DNA from: Crotalaria pallida
Taxonomy: Eukaryota; Streptophyta; Magnoliopsida; Fabales; Fabaceae
DNA length: 64,000 bases
Direction of reading: 5' to 3'
NCBI GenBank assembly: GCA_037953625.1
Contig: CM075653.1
Coordinates: 8,866,001 to 8,930,000, forward strand
The translations under genes were made by a program, and so were the position numbers. The notes below the pieces were generated by a model. It had not been told where the DNA came from. It did no database searches and saw only the letters and a program-made list of their open reading frames with translations. Every line of letters begins with the position of its first letter. Within the stretch, counting starts at the first letter, position 1. Positions 1 through 11,134 of this stretch are shown one piece after another.

Positions 1-58
1 TACATTACTATCCAGGGGCGGTAATGGAAGCGAAGGATTTGCGGGTGGCATTTGGGTT

Positions 59-550
59 TTGTGCAAGGCTCAAATGCAGGTGTCTGTTGATTTAGTGAGT
101 TCGTTTCATCAGTGTATATCTTGTCAGATTTCTCTAAATAATGCAGTGTGGATGTTGAGTGCTGTTTATGTTAGCCCTATCCCTACTAATCGAGAGTCTC
201 TGTGGTCTCATCTTATTAATTTACGTCAAACAATTGTTGTGCCTTGGCTTCTCATTGGTGACTTTAATGAGGTTTTGCATGCTCATGAAGTAAGTGGGGG
301 TCAATTCCTTCTAAATAGGGCTAACTGGTTTGCAAAGGTGGTGGCTGATTGTAATCTCCTTGATATTGGTCTAACAGGGAACTCTTTTACGTGGGTGAGA
401 AGAGAAAGGAATGGGAGGCAAATTATGAAGAAGTTGGATCGTGTGTTGGTGGATATTAGTTGGCATTTAGCTTTCCCTGAGGCCTTCGCAAAGAATCTTT
501 GTCGTATTCAGTCTAATCATTCTCTATTTTATTGCGGTGTAGTGGTGTAG
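59..550 (+). pseudogene. LINE endonuclease (EEP family) fragment
   Basis: This is the C-terminal half of an endonuclease/exonuclease/phosphatase domain, which nicks target DNA during LINE retrotransposition. The GDFNEV motif, the FTWVRRERNG segment and LDRVLVD near the end match the family. The terminal catalytic SDH motif reads SNHS here, so a key Asp appears lost. The frame ends at 550, and LINE-like coding continues in another frame from about 532. It is part of the dead LINE and not a host gene. Confidence 0.88.
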
Positions 551-1275
551 TTCCCCCTTGTGGTGCTCGTCCCTTTAGATTCCAAGCTGCTTGCACTCTC
601 CATGATGATTATGGCGCGGTGGTTCATAGTGCTTGGCAAAATGCTAATGATCATATTGGGGATAAATTGGAGGCTGTGAAGGTTGATTCCCAGAAATTCA
701 ATGTTCTTGTGTTTGGGAATATTTTCCATAATAAAAGAAGAATTGAGGCGAGATTGCGAGGGATGCAACGCCAGTTGGAGATGTACTCATCAAGTGATCT
801 TGTTGCTTTTGAGAAAGATCTTCAGAAGGAGCATTTTATGATCTTGGCTCAAGAGGAGCTCTTATGATATCAGAAGTCGCGTGAGAAATAGGTTAAGTAC
901 GGGGATAGAAATACGAAGTTTTTCCATGCTCAAACAGTGATTCGAAGAAAGAGGAATAAGATTCACGGTTTATACATGAGTGATAATTCTTGGTGCACAG
1001 TGGATGACTTATTGAAGATAGAAGCCAATCGTTTTTACTTGGATCTTTTTTCCAGTACAATCATGGCTAACCCTGGAGCTTTGTCGCATGTGAGGGTTCC
1101 TCAGCTTAGTGTGGAAGGTCATGACATAATGATAAGTCCGGTTACTATGGATGAAGTTTGGGAAGCTGTTAAGAGCATGAAATTAAATCATATAAAGCAC
1201 CTGGCCCGGATGGTTTTCAGCCAATCTTCTTTAAGAAGCATTGGTATATTGTGGGCAAAGATGTTTGGAAGTTAG
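532..1275 (+). pseudogene. LINE ORF2 linker between endonuclease and reverse transcriptase, frame-broken
   Basis: Two open stretches in shifted frames (532-867 and 937-1275) continue the ORF2 protein between the nuclease and the reverse transcriptase. The segment around 880-960 reads as the usual KYGDRNTKFFHAQT-like linker of plant LINEs. The stop after 864 and the frame change near 1210 separate the pieces. No catalytic residues are expected here. Confidence 0.75.
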
Positions 1276-2213
1276 TCAGGGACGCATTCTCAACGAGGTA
1301 CTTGGATCCTAGTATATGTGAGGCTTTGCTTGTGCTCATCCTAAAGGTGCAGCAACCGAAGCGGTTGAAAGAGTTCAGACCCATTGGTTTGTGTAATGTG
1401 ACATACAAGATTGTAACTAAGGTGATTGTGAATCGGTTGAGACCTTTCATGAGTGATCTTGTTAGTCCGCTTCAAAGTAGCTTTGTGCTAGGAAGGGGTA
1501 CTTTGGATAATGCAGTTATGGCCCAAGAAATACTGAGTTTCATGAAAAGATCTCGTCATAAAGTGGGGTCGGTTGCTTTTAAGATTGACATGGAGAAGGC
1601 GTATGATAGGGTCCACTGGGATTTTCTTAAATGCACTTTGGAGGATTTCGGGTTTCCTGCAATCACTGTAACTCTTATCATGAATTGTGTCCGTTCATCT
1701 ACTTTATCGATGTTGTGGAATGAGGAGAGGCTGCATAGCTTTGCTCCTTCGAGTGGCTTGCGGCAGGGGGACCCTATGTCTCCTTATTTATTTGTGTTAT
1801 GCATGGAGAAACTATCTGCTCTTATTAAAGAGAAGGTTACACAAAGGAAGTGGAAACTGGTTAGTGTATCCCGTGGTGGCCCAGCCATATCGCATCTGCT
1901 ATTTGCAGATGATGTCTTTTTGTTTTGTAAAGCGGAAGACAATCAAGCAGAGGTGGTTGTGGAGGTTCTAACAGACTTTTGTAATGCGTCAGGGATGGCG
2001 GTGAATTATGATAAATCAAAATGCTTAGCATCTTCTAGAGTGCCTGCTGGTGTAAAGGAGTCTTTTAGACATGCAACAAGGATATCGTATGTGTCTAATT
2101 TGGGAACGTATCTTGGTTTCCCTCTTGTTGATGGTCGAGCATTGAGAGACTTGTTTTTACCTTTGGTTGATAAACTGAGGTCTCGGTTGGCTAGTTGGAA
2201 GAGAGCATGTTGA
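1251..2213 (+). pseudogene. LINE reverse transcriptase domain, partial
   Basis: This 320-residue open stretch carries most reverse transcriptase blocks. They are RPIGLCNVTYKIVTKVI, the QSSFVLGRGTLDNAV segment, KIDMEKAYDRVHWDFL with the first catalytic Asp, SGLRQGDPMSPYLFVLCME, and FADDVFLF with the catalytic Asp pair. The domain is well preserved, but the frame fails at 2213 and the remainder continues at 2195-2680 in another frame. In an active element it would copy the LINE RNA at the nicked target. Confidence 0.92.
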
Positions 2214-2799
2214 ATAGGGCGGGGAAAGTTTGCATGGTCAAGTTGGTCTTGACTTCAATTCCAACCTATACAATGCAGAATTTGTGGCTTCCGCAAAGTA
2301 TTTGCGAGGATATAGACCGGTTTTCCCGAAGCTTTATTTGGGGGAGGGAAGGATCGAATAAAAGCTTTAATTTGGTGAATTGGTAGACGCTTACTAGCCC
2401 TCGGGTTATGAGTGGTTTGGGTATTAGAGATGCGCGTACTGCTAATGTGTCTCTTCTTGGAAAGCTAGTGTGGAAGTTGGTTTCAGGTGAGAGATCAATA
2501 TGGACAGAGATGCTAGATCACAAGTACTTGCATGGGAGAGGTATTTTGCATGCTTCTGTTACAAGAAAGGTTTCGTATGTAATGAAGGGAATACTAAGAG
2601 CTATGAACAGATTAAGGGAGGGCTACTAATTCAGATTTGGAGATGGTTCTACTTCATTCTAGTTTGGACGTTGGCATGCTGACCGTGGTGTAGGTATGTT
2701 CCATTTGTGCATGTTTCTAATACTGATCTCATGGTGCGGGATGTGTGGTATGATGGTACGTGGCATTTTGAGAACCTGTATTCCTAGGTTCCTTAAGAT

Positions 2800-3912
2800 A
2801 TGAAGGATGAATTGGGACAAGTGTCTATTATGGGTTTTGCTAACCTTAACGACGTGTGGAGTTGGAGTGCGAGTATGGATGGGAAGTATATTGCGGCTAG
2901 TGGGTTTAAGTGGCTAACCCGAGGGAGGGGTGCGACTAATCCCTCTGTTGCTTGGATGTGGATTTGGAAATTAGAGTGTCATGAGAAGATCAAGTTTTTG
3001 CTTTGGCTTTCTCTTCATGAAGCTCTTCCAACAAATGACCTTCGATTTAAAAGAGGTCTTGGGCAATCCCCTTTTTGTGTTCGATGCTCAGGAACTGTTG
3101 AAACGGTTATTCATTGCCTGAGGGATTGTCCTCACTTTAAGGATCTTTAGTTGCGTTTTGGGTTCGGTGGAGCTGATTTTTTCAACCAGGACCTGGCGGT
3201 TTGGCTTCAGAATAATGGGAGAAATAGAGGTTGTGCGCGGTTCCTTGTTGTGATCTGGTGGGCTTGGCGTTGGCGTAACAATAAGGTGCTAGGCTTAGAT
3301 GATTGGAATATTCAGAAGGTATGTGAGAATGTTAGAGGTATGGTGGTTGACATTGAGATGTGGTGTAAGCAGAACAATGGTTCTTCTAATGTGCCTAAGG
3401 AGCTATCTTGGATTAAACTACCAAGTGGGTGTGTGAAGGTGAATGTGGATGGGAGTTATAAGTGTGGAGATGTGAAGGTGGGTTATGGTGGTCTTATTAG
3501 AGACAGTTATGGTGACTGGATTTGTGGCTTTTATGGATCTTGGCATTCGACTAACGTTCTTCAAGCTGAGCTTATGGGAATTAGGTATGGCTTGGAGCTT
3601 GCGTGGGAGAGAGGCTTTCGGGATGTAGTATGCGAGTCTGATTCGCTGGAGGCTAAGAGGTTGGTTGAGACGGAGATGTATCTTGATTTTCATGCTTTTG
3701 GTTCGATTATTGTTGCAGTTTGAGAGCTCATGAGCAGAGGTTGGAATGCTAAGGTGGTGCACACTCTTCGGGAAGCTAATAACTGTGCTGATATGCTAGC
3801 TAAGTTGGGTAGGATGCAAGGGGGTAAGTTCAAAGTGTTGGACTCACCTCCTCCACAAGTGTCTCAGTACATCTATCATGATTGTATAGGTGTAGTTTTC
3901 ACTAGGAGTTAG
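2800..3912 (+). pseudogene. LINE zf-RVT module and RNase H-like domain, frame-broken
   Basis: Residues from 2800-3150 form a zf-RVT zinc-binding module (WKLECHEKIKFLLW, then CVRCSGTVETVIHCLRDCPH). After a TAG at 3148-3150 the frame reopens and runs to 3723 with an RNase H-type fold: VNVDGSYK, GGLIRDSYGDW, QAELMGIRYGLELA and CESDSLEAKRLVE. These hold the D, E and D positions of the plant LINE RNase H family. The last segment (3730-3912) is separated by a TGA at 3721-3723. An A-rich tail follows. Confidence 0.88.
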
Positions 3913-3952
3913 TGTTTGTTTATTTTCCTTTTTTACCAAAAAAAAAAAAGAA

Positions 3953-4724
3953 GGTAAATGCTAACACGTGTCTTAATGGCATTTGATAAGCAATTAAAAG
4001 GAGATAAAAAAATATTGGAAAAAACTTTTTGAGATTCTCGAAATAAAAATAAATGCTAACTTATAATTATTTTTTCTATTAAAATAACCTAAACAAGTGC
4101 CCTTGGGACATTCATCATCAAGACCCAAGGAGCATGTCTTTCACAGTAAGTCCATCAGCTCGAACTTGGTTGGCAAGCTCAATTCTCTAAAAAGCCATTT
4201 ACAAACCCAAATAGAGAGCTAATAAATCTACAAAGGTGTTTCATCTAGAGAATGTGGGAGTTGTTTCCTTTTCAAATACTACTTTTCTGAAATACACCCA
4301 GCAACAATAAAAAGGTATCAAGTAAAATGGAATCCTTTTTCTTCCAAATTAATATCCAATCTCCAACATAAACCTGGAAACAATGAATACTTCCCTCTCA
4401 TATTTCATTCACCTTTTTTTCTATCCACATGTTTTCTCTTGGCGAGGCAATCCGGCCAAGCTAGGAATATTCATGGTATAATTGGGTTAGCTCTCCAACA
4501 ATGTTTTATCCATATGGAAGATTAAAATCCAGGACTTTGATTCGGGAGAACAGGTTGCTGTTCACCGGGAAAAATTAAAATTACAAAAAAAAATAAAATA
4601 ATCTTTTGATATCCAACCACCCACACAACAGAACAAAATTCCTTTAACAGAGTATTAAATACAGAGGAACCAACAATTTGCTTGAAAGTATAATTAGCCG
4701 AGAGAACAAAAAGCTCCCTACTTA
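3953..4724. other. Intergenic, no gene seen
   Basis: This AT-rich spacer lies between the LINE tail and the stop codon of the Rpr2-type gene. The ten-base string aaatgctaac occurs at both 3956 and about 4050 and may be part of a small MITE, but no convincing terminal inverted repeats were found. The part nearest 4724 probably holds the 3' UTR of the minus-strand gene. Confidence 0.5.
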
Positions 4725-6270
4725 TTATAAAAATAATGGAATTTTCAAATTAGTGACTCGACTTTTATCCCCCTCATTGCTTTGAGCAATTTCCTTTAAA
4801 CTAGTCCAAGATTTTCTTCGTCGTTTGCTCGATGTACCCACAGTTTTTTCTCCATCTTCTTCTTTTGCAGTTTTATTAGATTTCTTTCTTTTTCTCTTCT
4901 TTCCTTCTAACAAGGTTGGGGTGCCTATACTTGATGGAGTTTCTGGACCATCACCGATAAGGGCCTTGTCCTTGGCTACAACTTGGGAAGCAAACACATC
5001 TGTTTCTTTAGCTTTATCTTTGTTAATAATGCTTTTCTCTAGCTGCGAAGACTGGTGCGCGACGGGCTTTGTTGGAGATTTTGATTCTAATGATGATTTA
5101 GGTTTTGATTTCCGTTTTGGCGGGCATAATCCTTTTAAATGTCCTCTAGGGGTCCCTCTCTTCAAATTCTGATGCAAGCAGAAATGGCACTTGTACACTA
5201 CCTTGTTTTGAGCGACGTCACGAGACTTGTTGCACTTACGCTTGACCTTGGATCTATTTTTCTCAATTCGTACAGTTGAATTAAAGCCAGGATGAAGAAC
5301 AGTTTCACACCTGCAAAGAGGTCAAATGATGATCAGGGCTGATAAACATATTTTACTCCGATTCTCATGAAAATTCCTTCCATGTATCAGCTACTTAAAG
5401 ATAATACATGAACTGAGTCTGTCCAACACAAATAAGAACCAAAGCAAGTGTCAGCATTTTAAAAGTAGTTTTAAACATTTTCGAGGTATCAGATCTTCTC
5501 TCATTTCTCATGTTCTTTGATTCAATAAAAATACATCAATAACAAAAGAATAGCAAATGCTGCCTTTGATAATGTACCGCATTGATGCTAATATTAAAAC
5601 TGAATGATGTCAATGTGACAACAACATCCACCACCACCAAACCTTTCATACTACTAGGTGGGTTACATAAATCAAACTGACACTGCAGTGTTCTATCGTA
5701 AATCATGTCTATATGAATAAACCACTAACATCTAAATCCTTCTCAATGGGTTTGCCTGTAGTTTTTCCTGATCTCTGTTTATCTCTTGTGATTGGGCAGG
5801 CTATCCTCCATTTAATCTACTCTGCTTACTGATGGGACCTCTCCTCCACTCACGCCCAGACCACCTGAGGTGGGATTCTACTATTTTTTCTACCATTAAT
5901 GTTACCCTGACTTTCACTCTTAACGAATTCATTCCCAATTCTATCTAGTCGAGTGCCTCTATTATCAACACATTGGTAAGTAACTAAGAAGAAGAGAAAA
6001 CAAATAAGCATACCTTTGGCAAGTAACTAAGGAAGGATCATGTGGTACTCCCATGGCCTCTCCAAAGGAGGCCAACTGATGGCCATAAAAGGCACCCAGA
6101 GAGGGTATGGGAGCCTCATTAGTGGCCCAGAGTGCTAGCTTTTTCAAGTGGTTAAACCTCAGCATTGACTTGGCATCAGGGGCAGGCTGTGTGTGAATAT
6201 TTCCGGTGGCTTCTTCCCTTAATGTTATGGGAACTCTTATGTTTCTGAGTCCTCCATTACTTTTCCCCAT
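4725..6270 (-). CDS. RNase P Rpr2/Rpp21/SNM1-type zinc-ribbon protein
   Basis: The coding sequence joins exon 1 (6270-6014) and exon 2 (5310-4725), giving 280 residues. The intron has a GTATGC donor and a TTTGCAG acceptor, and the frame continues across it. Residues near 84-89 read TCQRCETV across the splice junction. Further on, YKCHFCLHQNLKRGT supplies the second Cys pair, so together they make the four-Cys ribbon of the Rpr2/Rpp21 family. These proteins are subunits of RNase P or MRP, which trims the 5' end of pre-tRNA. The C-terminal half is Lys- and Ser-rich with KKRKRKK-type basic patches, suggesting nuclear or nucleolar location. The start is the Met opening MGKSNGG, just after a likely 5'-UTR acceptor (cacagcag, about 6293-6300). 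The family assignment is fairly firm. The exact orthologue is not established. Confidence 0.78.
5640..5940 (-). mobile_element. RTE-type LINE 3' fragment in an intron
   Basis: The sequence aligns by eye with 45230-45450 of this window, the 3' coding end of an RTE-type LINE. Shared landmarks include tccttctcaatkgktttgcc, the tagtttttcc run and cccaraccacctragrygrgattc. It is more decayed than the other copy. It lies wholly within the single intron of the Rpr2-type gene, in the same orientation as that gene. Confidence 0.75.
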
Positions 6271-7050
6271 TGAGTAATTTCGTTGAGCACCTGCTGTGCA
6301 CATAACATAATCGTGCGTAAATCAAATAGTGATAAAAAGAAGAATCAGGAATCAATTTTGAAAAGCTGAAAATACAACAAACTAAAAAAGTTTAAGACAA
6401 TTAACCAGAGAAATTTACTACTGAAAACATATTACAAGTGGCAGCAGTAACATGCCAATTATTATGAATCAATTGATGATTCAATTCAAAACATTTCAAC
6501 CAAACCACACCACTATGAGGCTGGAAATGAGTATATAGCTAGAATCAATCAAATGAAGGAAAATTCAAAATAAGACAAACGAGAGGCGGTTCTCCTTTGC
6601 ATTATGAGGTTGGCGGACTAGGGTTCGTATCGTACAGTGAAAATGTCATAGCTCCTTTTGATTATTTTATTTTTCACATTAATTGGTATAATGGTGGATG
6701 TAAAGTACCGAAATCCAAATTCAAACTTTAATTTTCTCCCTATAAAGTACCGGAGGGCGTGGACTGCTGTGTCGCCGGGGCTGGCGGTGCCGCCGCTGCT
6801 GTGAAGAAGAAGACTCGAAGAGGAGCAGAGGTGCAGCACGCTTAGTTTAAGACTTTAGGTGTGGATTGTTGAGCACTGGCTGCTGCACTGCTGAGTTTTT
6901 AGTTTTAGGTTTTATTTTTTATTTTTTATTTTTGTTAATATTAACATACGGGCCTAAACCCGGCCCTAGCCCGGGCTTTTTAAGGCCCGACCGATCCGGG
7001 CTAATAAATCCGGGTTGATTTTATGTCCAAAATCACAAAGCCCAAGCCCA
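6271..7050. other. 5' flank of the Rpr2-type gene, no coding sequence
   Basis: This region probably includes a 5'-UTR intron and the promoter of the minus-strand gene. An acceptor-like cacagcag lies about 25 bases before the start codon. From 6900 to 7020 there is a T-rich run followed by GC-rich dyads made of repeated GGCCC and CCCGG blocks. They resemble the end of a decayed transposon, but I cannot name the family. Confidence 0.45.
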
Positions 7051-8044
7051 AATAATTGGACTGTGAATTAGTGATTATGCTATTTTCGTTGGGAGTTAGT
7101 CTACAAACCCCACAATTATCCCCAAACCCCAGAGAATTGTCCGTTATGCCCTTCAACATTAAAAAAAAAAAGGAAAGAAACTCCAAACCCCACTACCTTT
7201 CCACCTTCTACACTAAGAAAACCCCAAACCCCACCACCTTCTAACTTTTCACATTTCCACCTTCTATACATTGTTCCACGTAACAAACTCCTCTCTCCCT
7301 GACATTCTTTCCCTGACACCTTCTAGTGGCCTTTTTCTGCTCCTTGTTGAAGATAATTTCTATTTAATGTGCGGCTTTTTTTTTACGTTACTGGAAAAAT
7401 TCCGACACGGGTATGTCGGAAAAATTTGTTAAAATTTTTTTTAAAAAAATTCTGACACTCTTGTGTCGGAAAATTGCAGCGACTGCATACCTTCATCACA
7501 GCAATGGCGAATTCAAAAAACAACACAACAATAAAAATAAACCCTAAAACTACAGTAATGAAAAAGAACAAAACCCTAAAAGCAAAATACAAAACATAAA
7601 CCAAACCCTCCTACATCAAATAAACAAAAACAAAACAAAAACCCACAGAGAAGAAAAACAGTAATAGAGGGAAGAAGAAGAAGAACGTGCATGCCTTGAG
7701 GCGGCGGCGGCGGCGGAGGTGGCGACGGTGAAAATGACAGTGAGAAGAGGGAGTTGAAAGTGAAGGAGGAAGAAGAATGAGGGTGGGGTGTGGGGTTTGT
7801 GAAAAAAAAGAGGGAGTATAATGGGGTTTAAAAGAAGGGTATTATTGATATTATGAAAAAAATGGGGTTTGGGTGATAAATCTGGGGTTTGAGGACTAAT
7901 TCCCATTTTCGTTATTTTTCTTCCAATCCATTTTGACAGCTCTATTTGTAGTGATGCACGCATGCTAGTTCGTTACTTTTTTTATTTTTTAAGGGAGAAG
8001 AAAAAAAAATAATTGAACTGTGAATTAGTGATTATGCTATTTTC
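7051..8044. repeat. 37-bp direct repeat pair (7051-7087 and 8008-8044)
   Basis: The 37 bases at 7051-7087 recur at 8008-8044 with one mismatch (g/a at the ninth base). The right copy is preceded by an A-rich run (agaagaaaaaaaaa). The left copy runs into the left target duplication of the 814-bp MITE. With that MITE removed, the two copies flank only about 110 bp, which is compatible with a short retrotransposed sequence and a long target duplication. Confidence 0.7.
7091..7904. mobile_element. Mutator-like MITE with 9-bp target duplication
   Basis: The element begins GGGAGTTAGTCTACAAACCC and ends with the reverse complement of GGGAATTAGTCCTCAAACCC. Similarity extends about 42 bp into each side. 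It is flanked by perfect 9-bp direct repeats attttcgtt at 7082-7090 and 7905-7913, the size made by Mutator-type transposases. At 814 bp with no transposase it is non-autonomous. The interior holds two hairpin-like pieces (gacac...gtgtc, 7400-7475) and a GGC repeat near 7700-7720 that is unlike the AT-rich surroundings. A captured gene fragment is possible but not shown. Confidence 0.85.
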
Positions 8045-8055
8045 ATCCTTTCATA

Positions 8056-8059
<4 letters not shown>

Positions 8060-8098
<39 letters not shown>
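8060..8098. repeat. (TA)n microsatellite
   Basis: About 19 uninterrupted TA units are visible. Confidence 0.98.
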
Positions 8099-8100
<2 letters not shown>

Positions 8101-8870
8101 TGTATCGACATGTACTACACATTTTCATTATCGTATTTTTATACTAAATTTTTTTATTACAATACGGAATATTTGTAAATCGATATTTTAATCGTGATAT
8201 TATATTTTAAGAATGAAAAATTATTTAATCTAAGTTAACTTTAACATAGATAGAATATAATTATCTAATAAATCGTACTAGTATTAGACTAGATTGTTTT
8301 TGAAACAAACTAATGAAACAAAAACTAGCCACTTTGCAGTAATAAGAATGAAGCTATATTTATATATGATATACAACTATAATAGTACTAGACTGGATTA
8401 GATGCCACGGAGTTGATTTTTTATTTTATTTTATTTTTATCTATTTTTAAAAAATGTGTATATGAAGAAGATAAAAAGAAAATAGTTAGGATATTAAAAA
8501 AATTGATCTACAAATAGTATAATTGATATTACATAAGAATGTGTAAATGTTATTTCGGTGAAGTATGTGGGGGTGGAAATGGGACTTATTTACCAGAAAT
8601 GGACGTCAGGAAGTATGGTTATGATGGGGAAGGTAGAGTCAACACAAAGGGAAGATGCCACTTTTAACTTGTCTTGCAAGTCTCATCATCACTATTTGAA
8701 CAAATGAAGATCCAGAGAAGGGAATAGAGTTATTGTTGCCAGTATGATCAAGAAAATGTGTGCCAGTATTGCTTTACTGACAGTGAGGGATTGTGGTTCA
8801 TTCTAATGTTAATAAAACAAAAAAATTCCTTATTCCTATAGTATCTAACTTGGATAACAACTAAATAAAC
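8099..8870. other. Spacer upstream of the GCL relic, no gene seen
   Basis: The sequence is AT-rich. I looked here for upstream glutamate-cysteine ligase exons and found none that could be supported, so the relic appears to start near 8874. Confidence 0.5.
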
Positions 8871-10290
8871 CAGTTAGCGGCAGCCATATTTGCTAATTCA
8901 CCCTTCACGGAAGGAGTTCCAAATGTTTATTGCAGCATAAGAAGGTCTATTAAATTGTTTAACTTGTTATTCAACTTACACTCAAATTTTGTTATGTATC
9001 CTACATGAACTTTTTTATGGTTTGTATGCAGCCATAAGGTGGATCAGGTTGACAAATGTTGCACTGGCATGATTCCCTTTGTTTTTTATGACACATTTGG
9101 GTATGTTTTAATTTATTGAATTTGCTTTTATTTTGTTAGCATTCAATGATCTCTTTCAGCCTGGTATATCTATTTTCAATCAATAAATTGTTGAATGTAA
9201 TAGTTGCTGCCAAAGTTCAGTGCCAAATAATATGATTATTTTTTTTATTTAAATCTTCTGATAGGTTTGAGCAGTATGTTCATTATGCTCTTGATGTACT
9301 GATGATGTTTGTTTATCGAAATAAAAAGTACATCGACTGTTGTGGCGTGTCATTTCGGGTTATCTTCTATTCTTATCTCTCAAATATCTCATTATCTTTT
9401 CAGTTGTGCTATTCTTTCCTTCAACATTGGTGCAGCCAAGTTGAACTTAGTTGATGCATTGTTATGCAGGACTTTATGGCAGGTAAACTCCCTGCCATTC
9501 CAGGTCAGGTACCAACACTCAGTGATTGGGAGAATCATCAGACAACAATATTTCCTGAGGTTGAGACATAGTATCACTAGCAACATTAAGGATCTTGAAT
9601 ATCTCTAAATGCTCCCGTGGCTCCATCTAAGTTGATCGATTATTAAATTTGTTCAGGTCAGGCCAAAGAGATACATGGAAATTAGGGGTGCTGATGGGGG
9701 ACCTTTGGACATGTTATGTGCTTTGCCTGCTCTATGGGTAATTGATCTGTCTTTACACAGCATATTCCAATAATGTTCAGCATTTTTGTCTTTTTTATCT
9801 AATATGAACATCTTATAATTAGTCCTAATCAATTTCGTCACATTCTATCATCTGCCTGGAGCAGACTACAATCAATGCTATTATAATTGTTTCAATCCCA
9901 TGCTAGTTAAATGTGGTTACCTCCTTTCCAATGTCAGGTAGGTCTACTATATGATGAGGTTTCACTACATAATGTTCTAGATATGATTGCTGAATGGACC
10001 CCTAAAGACCTTGAGGAATAAGGTAATGGAAAATATCACAACCAAACATTTATGTTTGATGGAAAAAATCTAATGCTGGTAAATGCAGTCACTTCTCTAA
10101 ACTAGAACCCAATATTTATAATTTGCTTATCTAGGTTCCCATCACTGGTTTAAGGACTACATTTCAAGGTAGATCGCTGCTGCATGTTGCTGAAGATGTT
10201 TTGAAGTGAGCAAAGGTGTCTTAAATGTTAATGCTAATTGTTTTGTTGATTTTGTTATTATGTTATAAGTTTGGACCTAGATCAATTATC

Positions 10291-10779
10291 TGTAAGCAAA
10301 TTAAGGATCTTGAATTCATGATTCTCACACAATAATCATTTACTATGAATGAAGATTATAAACAAGAACTTACCTGGATCCATTGTTTGAAGATCTTCTT
10401 AAGTTTGCCTTTGAGTTCCTTGATCAGATTAGTTTTTCTCTCCTCTGTTCTTTTCTCTTTTCAGGTTTCTCTGATGATAGGAGAATCCTTTTCTTATGTT
10501 ATATTACTTAACCACTTAACTGCCTCCCTTGAACTGATACTGATATATATATATATATATATCAGTATTCTGAACAGTTGCACCCTTTCGCCCAACTGTT
10601 ATGTGGTTACGACAATTACTTCTTTATAAAGGCAGAGGAGAGGGACTTTTAAATTATAAAAGACCCAATTGATTCTAAATGACTTTAATAAGGTTAACCA
10701 TCATCACATTGAACCCTCTTTAATAAGAATCAATCTTTAAGTTACATGAGCCACTATAGATTATTAAAATAATCTAACA
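10291..10779 (-). repeat. Copia 3' LTR
   Basis: This 489-bp partner of the 5' LTR is bounded by the target duplication ttatc on its outer side. A purine-rich stretch (agtgagagat on the minus strand) adjoins its inner edge and could serve as the polypurine tract. Confidence 0.93.
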
Positions 10780-11134
10780 ATCTCTCACTTGGCTCATGTG
10801 ATGACTTGAAGATTCAACAAACCATAATTGTACACTATACATTGAAACTATTAAGCCATCACCTTTAATTGAATTAAGATGATCAGATCATGGCGGTCGC
10901 AAGTCAATTAAAACGACATGATTCCTTCCATGTATCACATAACCAACTCAACCCAAAATAACTTTTATCCTTGATGTCTTTCATAGACACAATTCATCAT
11001 CACACTAAACAATACATATATATAACATAATTTGGATAACAAATAATCAAAACGGAAACATAACTTTAATTGAATTCATAAGTGTCATTACAGTACGAGC
11101 AATATAACTATAAATATATGTAGATATCTTACTA

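Larger units (their letters stand above)
1..3952 (+). mobile_element. L1-type LINE (non-LTR retrotransposon), degenerate, 5' end outside window
   Basis: The stretch reads, in order, as the ORF2 region of a plant L1-type LINE: endonuclease, reverse transcriptase, zf-RVT zinc-binding module, RNase H-like domain, then a short A-rich tail at 3939-3951. The frame is broken many times (stops or shifts near 548, 864, 1273, 2211, 2627, 2785, 3148 and 3721), so it cannot make a full protein. The order and tail fix the orientation as plus. The 5' end lies before position 1, so a target-site duplication cannot be tested. This is a fossil, not an active copy. Confidence 0.93.

Noticed and set aside
6618..6839. 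73-codon minus-strand frame upstream of the Rpr2-type gene
   Set aside because: No family similarity, and it is not joinable to the gene in frame with good splice sites. More likely UTR or promoter.
7616..7963. 115-codon minus-strand frame
   Set aside because: It crosses the MITE's right end and target duplication and is low-complexity.
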